This document shows positions 1 through 5,164 of a stretch of DNA of 5,164 nucleotides, piece by piece. Source of the stretch: Spirochaetaceae bacterium (GTDB lineage Bacteria > Spirochaetota > Spirochaetia > SZUA-6 > Bin103); contig JAPOQV010000635.1 in the NCBI GenBank assembly GCA_026710565.1, positions 1-5,164 of the forward strand. The letters are read 5' to 3'. Position 1 is the stretch's first letter; every line of letters starts with the position of its first letter. A program made the position numbers and the translations under genes. The notes beneath the pieces were generated by a model. The model was not told where the DNA came from. It did no database searches and saw only the letters and a program-made list of their open reading frames with translations.

Positions 1-3
1 ATC

Positions 4-96
4 ATGGATACCTGGAAGAAGCTCGTACCGATCAGGCGGATCGGCCGGATCGCCGCCGCCGGACTGCTGGTGGCGTTGGCGCTCGACGCGACCGCG
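4..96 (+). other. Sec-type signal peptide of the binding protein
   Basis: Residues 1-31 of the binding protein have the three parts of a cleavable type I signal. The n-region holds Lys5, Lys6, Arg11, Arg12 and Arg15. A hydrophobic stretch 'IAAAGLLVALAL' spans 16-27. The c-region ends in ATA at 29-31. No lipobox cysteine follows. The mature chain would begin at Gln32 and be soluble in the periplasm. The exact cleavage position is a prediction by eye. Confidence 0.75.
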
Positions 97-1041
97 CAGA
101 CGCCGCCCGACTACCCGGCGGTGCCGGGGATCGTCGACGTATCGAGCCGCGGGTGGCCGCGCGAGGTCGAGACCACCGAGGGCGTGGTCAGCCTGGAGGC
201 GCCGCCACAGCGGATCCTGGCCCTGTCGCTCGGCCACGACGAGATGCTGCTCGCCCTGGTCCCGCGTGACCGGTTCGCGGGGGTGGGGCCGTTCACGGCC
301 GACCCGACCTACTCCAACGTCGCCGACCAAGTGGCCGGCATGCACACGGTCAAGCGCGGCGTCGAGAACGTGCTGGCGGCCAGGCCCGACATCGTCGTGG
401 TTTCCCGGTACACCAAGGCGGACCTGGTCGCGCTGATCAAGGAGGCCGGCGTGCCGGTGGTGCGCTCCGCGCTGGAGAGCTCCGCGGCCGGCAACATTCC
501 CAACATCCTGCTGCTCGGCTACCTGCTCGGGGTCGAGGAGCGCGCCCTGGAGCTGGTCACCGAGATCGAGCGCCGCCTGGCCGTGGTCACCGGGCGGGCG
601 CCCGCGCCCGGCGACCCGTCGCGGCCCGCGGTCCTGGCCATCGCCCGCTGGTCGGAGACCATCTTCGCGGCCGGCGCAGGCTCGACCGAAGGCGGCATCA
701 TCGAGGCGGCCGGCGGCGTCAACGCGGCCTCCCGTGACGGAATCCTCAGCCACCAGTCGGTGAGCATGGAGTCGATCGCAGCCATGAACCCGGACGTGAT
801 CCTGATCACGCAGCCGGCGGACTCGGGCGGCACGGATCTGCGCGACGACCTGCTGGGCGCTCGCGCGCTGGCCGAAGTGCCGGCGATCGCCAACGAGCGG
901 GTGATGGTCGCCGATCCCCGCCACTACACCACGCTCTCGCACTGGAACGTGCGCGGCATCGAGGAGACCGCGCGGCTGCTCTACCCGGAGCGGTTCCGGG
1001 ACGTGACCTTCAGCGACTTCGAGCCGTACGGAGGGTCGTGA
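4..1041 (+). CDS. btuF: BtuF-like periplasmic corrinoid-binding protein of an ABC importer
   Basis: This is a 345-residue helical-backbone (TroA/BtuF/FecB type) solute-binding protein, likely delivering cobalamin or cobinamide to an inner-membrane ABC importer. Residues 1-31 form a signal peptide: a basic n-region (KK, RR, R), a hydrophobic core near 16-27 and an ATA site at 29-31, cleaved before Gln32. There is no cysteine, so it is not a lipoprotein. The first lobe starts near 'QRILALSLGHDEML' (69-82) and includes 'LAARPDIVVVS' (124-134). The long linking helix lies near 165-195. The second lobe includes 'GGIIEAAGGVN' (230-240) and 'MNPDVILIT' (261-269). Glu80 and Glu234 sit where BtuF-family proteins carry the two glutamates that dock on permease arginines. 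Only three bases precede the ATG, so an earlier start cannot be excluded, but the signal peptide fits this one. The stop overlaps the ATPase start. The corrinoid substrate is inferred from the cob genes that follow; a ferric-siderophore or haem binder has the same fold. Confidence 0.85.
   Translation: MDTWKKLVPIRRIGRIAAAGLLVALALDATAQTPPDYPAVPGIVDVSSRGWPREVETTEGVVSLEAPPQRILALSLGHDEMLLALVPRDRFAGVGPFTADPTYSNVADQVAGMHTVKRGVENVLAARPDIVVVSRYTKADLVALIKEAGVPVVRSALESSAAGNIPNILLLGYLLGVEERALELVTEIERRLAVVTGRAPAPGDPSRPAVLAIARWSETIFAAGAGSTEGGIIEAAGGVNAASRDGILSHQSVSMESIAAMNPDVILITQPADSGGTDLRDDLLGARALAEVPAIANERVMVADPRHYTTLSHWNVRGIEETARLLYPERFRDVTFSDFEPYGGS
1030..1035 (+). promoter_or_regulatory. Ribosome binding site GGAGGG for the GTG start of the ATPase gene
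   Basis: GGAGGG lies inside the last codons of the binding-protein gene, with only two bases between it and the GTG at 1038 (three if the core is taken as GGAGG). The spacing is short, but this is the clearest Shine-Dalgarno-like sequence at any junction in the window. Together with the GTGA overlap it supports the GTG start. Confidence 0.6.
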
Positions 1042-1874
1042 CCCTGCGCCCGTCACCCGCGCCCGCGGAAGGCGGTGACCCCCTGCTGGCGGCGCGCGGG
1101 GTATCCGTCAGCCTCGGCGGGACCCCGGTGCTCCGCTCGGTGTCGTTCGCGGCGCGCGCCGGCCAGGTGACGGGACTGGTGGGCCCGAACGGCGCCGGCA
1201 AGAGCACCCTGTTGCGGGTGGCGGCCGGCGTGCTGCGCCCGGACGCCGGCTCGGTCCGGCTGGGAGCGGCCGGCCTGTCCGAGCTCCCGGCGCGGGAGCG
1301 CGCGCAACGGGTCGCCTACCTGCCGCAGCACGAGGCCGCCCACCCGTTCACGGCGCTGGAGACGGTGCTGATGGCCCGCTACCCGCACCTGACCCGCTTC
1401 GCGCTGGAGGGAGCCGACGACCGGCGGATCGCGCGCAGGGCGATGGCCCGCACCGAGACCGAGCGGTTCGAGCACCGCCAGCTCGACCGGATCTCCGGCG
1501 GCGAGCGCCAGCGGGTGCTGCTGGCCCGCGCGCTGGCGCAGCAGGCGCGCGTCCTGCTGCTCGACGAGCCGGTGGCCGGCCTCGACCTCCGGCACCAGCT
1601 CACCGCCATGGAGACGCTGCGGTCCGAGGTGGCAGGCGGCGAGGTCGCGGCGGTGGTGGCGCTGCACGACGTGTGGCTGGCCAGTCGCTACTGCGACCGG
1701 CTGACGCTGCTGTCGGACGGCCAGGTCGTGGCCGAGGGCTCCCCAGCCGAGGTGTTCACGCTGCAGCGCTTCCGGGAGGTGTTCGGCGTGGAAGCGGTGG
1801 TCGAGCACGAGAGCGGCACGGGCATGCCGCACGTCCGCCTGATGGGACCCACGCCGGTCCGATCCGAACCATGA
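1038..1874 (+). CDS. btuD: BtuD/FecE-type ABC transporter ATPase for corrinoid uptake
   Basis: This 278-residue cytoplasmic ATPase would power the importer served by the preceding binding protein. All the nucleotide-binding motifs are present and intact: Walker A 'GPNGAGKST' (49-57), Q-loop Gln97 in 'YLPQ', signature 'ISGGE' (152-156) followed by RQRV, Walker B 'VLLLDEP' (172-178), the D-loop region 'GLD' (181-183) and switch His210 in 'VALH'. The length and the motif forms fit the iron-siderophore/cobalamin/haem ATPase group. It starts with GTG at 1038, overlapping the previous stop by four bases (GTGA), with GGAGGG just upstream. Its own stop overlaps the cobT start by four bases (ATGA), so transporter and biosynthesis genes are probably co-translated. 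The short tail after about residue 255 has no motif I recognise. Assignment to corrinoid rather than siderophore transport rests on the cob gene context. Confidence 0.9.
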   Translation: MTLRPSPAPAEGGDPLLAARGVSVSLGGTPVLRSVSFAARAGQVTGLVGPNGAGKSTLLRVAAGVLRPDAGSVRLGAAGLSELPARERAQRVAYLPQHEAAHPFTALETVLMARYPHLTRFALEGADDRRIARRAMARTETERFEHRQLDRISGGERQRVLLARALAQQARVLLLDEPVAGLDLRHQLTAMETLRSEVAGGEVAAVVALHDVWLASRYCDRLTLLSDGQVVAEGSPAEVFTLQRFREVFGVEAVVEHESGTGMPHVRLMGPTPVRSEP

Positions 1875-2926
1875 CGCTGGCCGAGACCCTGGAGCGCATC
1901 GGTCCGGCGGACGCCGCCGCCATGCGGCGCGCCGAGGCCCGCCACCTGACCCTGACCAAGCCGCCCGGCAGCCTGGGCAGGCTGGAGCAGGTGTCGGTCC
2001 GGCTCGCCGGCATCTACGGCACCGAACGGCCGGCCGTGCGGGGATCGGCGGTGATCGTCGCCGCCGCCGACCACGGCGTGGTCGCGCAGGGCGTGACCGG
2101 CTATCCGCAGGCGGTCACCGCGCAGATGGTGCGCAACTTCCTGGCCGGCGGCGCCGCGGTCAGCGTCATGGCGCGCCTGCTCGGCGTGCGACAGGTCGTC
2201 GTTGACGCCGGCATCGCCGCGGACGCTCTGCCGGACCACCCGGACCTCCGCTCCGTGCGCGCCGGGCGCGGAACCGGCGACATCAGCCGCGGTCCGGCGA
2301 TGTCACGGGAGCAGGCGCAGCGCTGCCTGCAGGCGGGAATGGGCCTCGCGGCCGAGGCGGCGGACGCGGGCGCGGACCTGATCGCCACCGGGGACATGGG
2401 CATCGGCAACACCACGGCGGCGAGCGCGGTCACCGCCGTGATGACCGGCACGGAGCCGGAGCACACCACCGGGCCGGGCACCGGCCGTACGCCGGAGGAA
2501 CTCCGCCGCAAGGTGGACGTGGTACGCCGGGCGCTCGCATGCAGCGCGCCCGATCCCGGAGACCCGCTCGACGTGCTGGCCAAGGTGGGCGGATTCGAGA
2601 TCGGTGTGCTGGCCGGCGTGATGCTGGGCGCCGCCTTCCGGCGCCGCGCCGTGGTGCTGGACGGCTTCATCTCCGGGGCGGCCGCCCTGATCGCCTGCGG
2701 CCGGTGCCCGGCCGTGCGCGACTACCTGATCGCCGCCCACCGTTCCGCCGAGCCGGGCCATCGGGCGGTGCTGGCGCATCTGGACCTCGACCCGCTGCTC
2801 GACCTGCAGATGCGGCTCGGCGAAGGAACTGGCGCCCTGCTGGCCCTCCCCATCGTTACGGCAGCGGCCGCGTGCCTGAGGGACATGGCCACCTTCGCGG
2901 AGGCCGGCGTCTCGGATTCACGGTGA
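1871..2926 (+). CDS. cobT: Nicotinate-nucleotide--dimethylbenzimidazole phosphoribosyltransferase CobT
   Basis: CobT transfers phosphoribose from nicotinate mononucleotide to the lower-ligand base, giving alpha-ribazole 5'-phosphate for CobS. The 351-residue length is normal for the family. Family motifs in order: 'KPPGSLGRLE' (30-39), 'AADHGV' (65-70), 'GYPQAVTAQM' (77-86), 'TGDMGIGNTT' (173-182), 'KVDVVRR' (214-220), 'KVGGFEIG' (238-245), 'DGFISGAA' (264-271), 'SAEPGH' (292-297) and 'LGEGTGA' (316-322). Glu318 matches Salmonella Glu317 and Lys214 matches Lys213. The residue matching Salmonella Glu174 is Asp175. The reading frame is open 66 codons further upstream, but that part lies inside the ATPase gene and has no CobT character. 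ATG at 1871 gives an ATGA overlap and places KPPGSLG at the usual distance from the N-terminus; Met18 is an in-frame alternative. No Shine-Dalgarno-like sequence precedes the ATG, so translation probably depends on coupling to the ATPase gene. Identity is secure; which base is used is not known. Confidence 0.96.
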   Translation: MTLAETLERIGPADAAAMRRAEARHLTLTKPPGSLGRLEQVSVRLAGIYGTERPAVRGSAVIVAAADHGVVAQGVTGYPQAVTAQMVRNFLAGGAAVSVMARLLGVRQVVVDAGIAADALPDHPDLRSVRAGRGTGDISRGPAMSREQAQRCLQAGMGLAAEAADAGADLIATGDMGIGNTTAASAVTAVMTGTEPEHTTGPGTGRTPEELRRKVDVVRRALACSAPDPGDPLDVLAKVGGFEIGVLAGVMLGAAFRRRAVVLDGFISGAAALIACGRCPAVRDYLIAAHRSAEPGHRAVLAHLDLDPLLDLQMRLGEGTGALLALPIVTAAAACLRDMATFAEAGVSDSR

Positions 2927-3675
2927 AATCCCCTCGCCTCCTGGCCTCCTTCCGGGCCGCGATCGGCTTCCTGACCATCCTGCCGGTCTCACCGCGGGAC
3001 GCGGCCGGATCGCTCGCGCGCGCGCCTGCCTGGTTTCCGGCGGTCGGCCTGCTGCTGGGAGCCATGCTCGCCTTCCTCGACCTGGCGCTGCGGGCGCTGC
3101 ACCTGCCGGTCCTCCTGAACAGCGCCCTGCTGCTGGCAACGCTGGCCGCCCTGACGCGCGCCCTCCACCTGGACGGCTTCATGGACACCTGCGACGCGCT
3201 GCTCGGCGGCTTCGACCGCGAGCGGCGCCTTGCGATCCTGCGCGATCCCCACGTGGGCGCGTTCGCCGTGGTCGGCGTGGTCTGCCTGTTGCTGGTCAAG
3301 CTGGCGTCGCTGGCCGCCCTGCCGGAGGGGAGTCGGACCTGGGTTCTGATCCTGTTCCCCTGCCTGTCGCGGGCGGCGATGGTGCTGGTGATGGAGCGGT
3401 TCCCGTACGCCCGCCCGGAGGGGCTCGGCACGCCGTTCGCGAACCGCGGCGGCATCGGGCCGTGGATTGGCGTGCTGGCCGCCGCCGGGGCTGCGGTCGC
3501 CCTGACCGGACTGCCGGGGCTGGCGCTGGCGGCGCTGGCCGGCTCGGTCGCGTGGGTGGTCGGCGCGTGGGCGACCCGGCTGCTCGGCGGGGTGACCGGC
3601 GACATCTACGGCGCGGTGAACGAGATCGCGGAGGTGGCCGTCCTGGCACTCGCCGTACTCGTGCTCACGGGGTAG
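2923..3675 (+). CDS. cobS: Adenosylcobinamide-GDP ribazoletransferase (cobamide synthase) CobS
   Basis: CobS is the integral membrane enzyme that joins adenosylcobinamide-GDP to alpha-ribazole (or its phosphate), the step that closes the nucleotide loop. The product is 250 residues, the usual size. Seen in order: 'AAIGFLTILPV' (12-22), which is the typical N-terminal signature; 'HLDGFMDTCDALLGG' (82-96), with the acidic residues Asp84, Asp88 and Asp91 expected to bind metal and phosphate; 'DPHVGAFAV' (108-116); 'RPEGLG' (164-169); and 'TGDIYGAVNEIAEV' (225-238). Hydrophobic stretches near 38-58, 64-80, 112-132, 139-157, 180-198, 199-217 and 235-249 fit a polytopic membrane protein. The start is GTG at 2923, making a GTGA overlap with cobT. 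The frame is open upstream, but only as an arginine-rich shadow of cobT. GGAGG at 2899-2903 is too far away to serve this start, so coupling to cobT is likely. The partner GTP-dependent enzyme CobU/CobP is not in the window. Confidence 0.95.
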   Translation: MKSPRLLASFRAAIGFLTILPVSPRDAAGSLARAPAWFPAVGLLLGAMLAFLDLALRALHLPVLLNSALLLATLAALTRALHLDGFMDTCDALLGGFDRERRLAILRDPHVGAFAVVGVVCLLLVKLASLAALPEGSRTWVLILFPCLSRAAMVLVMERFPYARPEGLGTPFANRGGIGPWIGVLAAAGAAVALTGLPGLALAALAGSVAWVVGAWATRLLGGVTGDIYGAVNEIAEVAVLALAVLVLTG

Positions 3676-3681
3676 AGCGGG

Positions 3682-4647
3682 ATGGGGCTGGCACCGTGGC
3701 CGGGCGAGTGGGGGCTGGATGCCGCTGTCCTGCTGCTGGCGGTGGCGCTTGACCTGGCATTCCGGGAGCCGCCGGCAGCGCTCCATCCCGTGGTGTGGAT
3801 GGGCAGGCTGATCGCGTTCCTGGAGCGCCGCTCACCGCCAGCGGACCGCCCGGCCGCGGCGCTGGCTGCCGGGCTCGCCATCGCCGTGCTGGTGCCGGCC
3901 GCCTGCGGCGCGCTGGCATGGCTCGCTGCGACGGTGTTGCGCGCGGCAGGTCCCCTCCCCTACCTGGTCGGCACGGCGGCGCTGTTGAAAACCACGTTCG
4001 CGGCCAAGGGACTGAACCGCGCCGTGACCGGCACGCGGGACGCCCTGCAGAGCGGGGACCTCGAAAGGGCGCGCGACAGCCTGCGGAGCCTGGTGAGCCG
4101 CGACGCGCACTCTCTCACCGGCCCCCAGGTCGCGATGGCCGCGATCGAATCCGCGGCCGAGAACACGACCGACAGCTACGTCGCTCCCTGGCTGGCATTC
4201 GCGCTGTTCGGACTGCCAGGCGCCGTGGCCTACCGGGCCGTGAACACGCTGGACAGCATGATCGGCTATCGCGGCCGCTACGAGCACCTGGGCAAGGCAT
4301 CGGCCCGGCTGGACGACCTGGTCAACCTGCTGCCGGCGCGGCTCGCCGCGCTCTTGATGCTGGCCGGCGGAGCGCTCCGCCGCCTGCCCGCACGCCGCGG
4401 CTGGCGGATCGCCGTTCGCGACCACCGGCGCACGGCCAGCCCCAACGCCGGCTGGACGATCGGCGCCTGCGCCGGCCTCCTCGGCGTCGCCCTGGAGAAG
4501 ACCGGTCACTACCGCATCGGCGGCGGATTCCGCGACCCGTTCTGGTACGACGTGGGGGCCGCGGCGCGGCTGGCGTACGGCGTCGCGCTGCTCGCCGTGC
4601 CGGCGGCGCTCGCGGTGACCGCCGTTCGTGGACTGCTCTGGGGATAG
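3682..4647 (+). CDS. cbiB: Adenosylcobinamide-phosphate synthase CbiB (CobD in the Pseudomonas nomenclature)
   Basis: CbiB is a membrane enzyme that attaches the aminopropanol (phosphate) arm to adenosylcobyric acid. The 321-residue product has the family landmarks in order: 'DLAFREPPAALHPVVWMGRL' (24-43), 'SRDAHSL' (139-145), 'AAIESAAENTTDSYVAP' (153-169), 'AYRAVNTLDSMIGYR' (183-197), 'ASARLDDLVNLLPARL' (206-221), 'ASPNAGW' (252-258) and 'YRIGGGFRDP' (277-286). Hydrophobic segments lie near 12-26, 58-86, 91-103, 166-185, 219-232, 259-271 and 293-315. The ATG at 3682 lies six bases after the cobS stop; the purine-rich 'GAGCGGG' just before it is a weak ribosome binding site. Many homologues have GDP where this one has Arg-Glu-Pro at 28-30. 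Its substrate amine should come from the CobD-type enzyme encoded next. Identity is secure; the gene name differs between nomenclatures. Confidence 0.96.
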   Translation: MGLAPWPGEWGLDAAVLLLAVALDLAFREPPAALHPVVWMGRLIAFLERRSPPADRPAAALAAGLAIAVLVPAACGALAWLAATVLRAAGPLPYLVGTAALLKTTFAAKGLNRAVTGTRDALQSGDLERARDSLRSLVSRDAHSLTGPQVAMAAIESAAENTTDSYVAPWLAFALFGLPGAVAYRAVNTLDSMIGYRGRYEHLGKASARLDDLVNLLPARLAALLMLAGGALRRLPARRGWRIAVRDHRRTASPNAGWTIGACAGLLGVALEKTGHYRIGGGFRDPFWYDVGAAARLAYGVALLAVPAALAVTAVRGLLWG

Positions 4648-4672
4648 CCTGGGGACAACCTGGTACTACGCG
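4648..4672 (+). other. 25-base gap between cbiB and the CobD/CobC gene
   Basis: This is the longest gap between genes in the window. It shows no inverted repeat, no T-run and no clear promoter boxes, so I see neither a terminator nor a separate start of transcription. The G-rich run at 4651-4654 is about 18 bases before the GTG at 4673, too far for a normal ribosome binding site. The downstream gene is probably in the same transcript. Confidence 0.5.
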
Positions 4673-5164
4673 GTGGAACCTGTCCGGCCCGTGCATGGCG
4701 GCCTGAACCTCTCCGAGCTGCGCGCGCTCGGCCTGCGCCCTGACCAGGTGCTGGACTTCAGCGCCAGCATCAACCTGCTGGGGGCCTCGCCGCTCGTGCG
4801 AGAGGCGCTGCAGCGCGTGGACCTGGCCGCCTACCCGGACCCCGACTGCCGGGATCTGCGCGAAGCCCTGAGCCAGCAGCTCGGCCTGGAGGTGGACGAC
4901 ATCCCGATCGGCAACGGCGCCACCGAGCTCATCCACCTGATCGCCCGCTCGGTGCTGCGCCAAGGCGACGCCGCGGCCATCCTCGCGCCGACCTTCGGGG
5001 AATTCGAGGCCGCCTGCCGCCTGCAGGGGGTCGCCCCCGTGCAGATCGCCCCGGCGGATCACCGTACGTTCCGCTGGGACCTGCAGGCGGGCGCGCCGCG
5101 GAGCGCCCCGCCCCGGCCCCCCCGCGCGGTCGCGGGGCGCCCCCCCCACCCCACCAGCGACGGC
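4673..5164 (+). CDS. cobD: CobD/CobC-type PLP enzyme, probably L-threonine-O-3-phosphate decarboxylase (3' end missing)
   Basis: This open frame runs off the window after 164 codons, about 45 percent of a normal protein of this family. It would make (R)-1-amino-2-propanol O-2-phosphate from L-threonine phosphate, the amine used by CbiB; relatives called CobC belong to the same aminotransferase fold I family. Motifs in order: 'HGG' (8-10), 'DFSASINLLG' (28-37), 'YPDPDC' (54-59), 'GNGATELI' (80-87, PLP phosphate-binding region) and 'PTFGEFE' (106-112). The PLP lysine would lie beyond the window. GTG at 4673 puts HGG at residues 8-10, as in Salmonella CobD; GTG at 4691 is too close to the motif. 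No good ribosome binding site is seen. Residues from about 140 on become Pro/Arg/Gly-rich, and the expected NPNNPTG-like motif reads 'RPPHPTSDG' (156-164), probably because of sequence error. The distinction between CobD and CobC cannot be settled from this half. Confidence 0.88.
   Translation, partial: MEPVRPVHGGLNLSELRALGLRPDQVLDFSASINLLGASPLVREALQRVDLAAYPDPDCRDLREALSQQLGLEVDDIPIGNGATELIHLIARSVLRQGDAAAILAPTFGEFEAACRLQGVAPVQIAPADHRTFRWDLQAGAPRSAPPRPPRAVAGRPPHPTSDG
5098..5152. other. Abnormal C/G-run stretch at the window end, probable low-quality sequence
   Basis: From 5103 to 5147 there is no A and a single T (5130), with runs of C including seven at 5141-5147. The stretch falls in a conserved part of the aminotransferase-fold gene, yet the frame stays open and family-like residues (PTSDG) return at once afterwards. 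Codons expected to be AAC for asparagine read as CGC, CCC or CAC. This pattern points to read-end or contig-end errors rather than a real element. Confidence 0.5.

Noticed and set aside
1053..1832. Long open frame on the minus strand opposite the ATPase gene
   Set aside because: It is a GC-rich shadow frame rich in Arg, His and Gln with no recognisable domain, while the plus strand encodes a complete ATPase with every motif.
1673..1870. Possible 66-residue N-terminal extension of CobT
   Set aside because: The extension lies within the C-terminal part of the ATPase gene and does not resemble CobT. The ATG at 1871 gives the normal length and an ATGA overlap.
2539..2922. Possible N-terminal extension of CobS, or a fusion protein
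   Set aside because: The upstream 128 codons are an Arg-rich frame-shifted reading of cobT, whose own C-terminal motifs (LGEGTGA) are intact in the other frame.
2989..3786. Long minus-strand open frame across cobS and the start of cbiB
   Set aside because: Its composition is Arg/Gln/Pro-rich and low in complexity, it crosses a gene boundary on the other strand, and it matches no family I know.
4635..4657. Short direct repeat CTGGGGA around the cbiB stop codon
   Set aside because: Seven bases in GC-rich DNA is expected by chance; there is no longer match, symmetry or association with a known site.
3795..4706. Second plus-strand open frame inside cbiB
   Set aside because: It is out of frame with a confident CbiB and its translation is dominated by Arg, Gly and Pro, as expected of a shadow frame in GC-rich DNA.
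4322..5149. Minus-strand open frame of 275 codons opposite cbiB and the CobD/CobC gene
   Set aside because: It spans two well-supported plus-strand genes and the probable error region at the end; its translation is Arg/Gly/Pro-rich with no motifs.
1..5164. Search for tRNA, rRNA, CRISPR arrays, insertion sequences, terminators or a cobalamin riboswitch
   Set aside because: Coding genes fill nearly the whole window, gaps are at most 25 bases, and no array, terminal inverted repeat, B12-box-like element or hairpin with a T-tract was seen.

Overview
The window is a single plus-strand run of six tightly packed genes for corrinoid uptake and the late steps of cobalamin (vitamin B12) synthesis. DNA is very GC-rich throughout, with third codon positions almost all G or C. 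The binding protein at the start carries a classical signal peptide (AXA-type site) and no cysteine, so it is not a lipoprotein. That fits a free periplasmic protein in a Gram-negative-type (diderm) bacterium. I cannot name the phylum from the sequence.

Layout: 4-1041 is a BtuF-like periplasmic corrinoid-binding protein. 1038-1874 is its BtuD/FecE-type ABC ATPase. 1871-2926 is cobT (lower-base phosphoribosyltransferase). 2923-3675 is cobS (cobamide synthase). 3682-4647 is cbiB (adenosylcobinamide-phosphate synthase). 4673-5164 is the N-terminal part of a CobD/CobC-type aminotransferase-fold enzyme, probably L-threonine-O-3-phosphate decarboxylase, cut by the window end. The first three junctions are 4-base GTGA or ATGA overlaps, the fourth is a 6-base gap and the fifth a 25-base gap. 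No promoter, riboswitch, terminator, RNA gene, mobile element or CRISPR array is visible. The operon promoter, and any cobalamin riboswitch, would lie upstream of the window.

How the genes fit together: BtuF and BtuD import corrinoids with a permease that is not in the window. CobD would make (R)-1-amino-2-propanol O-2-phosphate. CbiB joins this to adenosylcobyric acid to give adenosylcobinamide phosphate. A CobU/CobP enzyme, absent here, would convert that to adenosylcobinamide-GDP. CobT makes the alpha-ribazole phosphate of the lower ligand, and CobS joins the two halves in the membrane. The set is a nucleotide-loop assembly plus uptake operon.

Nothing here looks like a wholly new system. 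The points worth a second look are the CobT active site (Asp at a position that is Glu in Salmonella, and a base pocket unlike Salmonella's), loss of the NPNNPTG-like motif in the last 70 bases, which looks like contig-end sequence error, and the missing permease and CobU genes.
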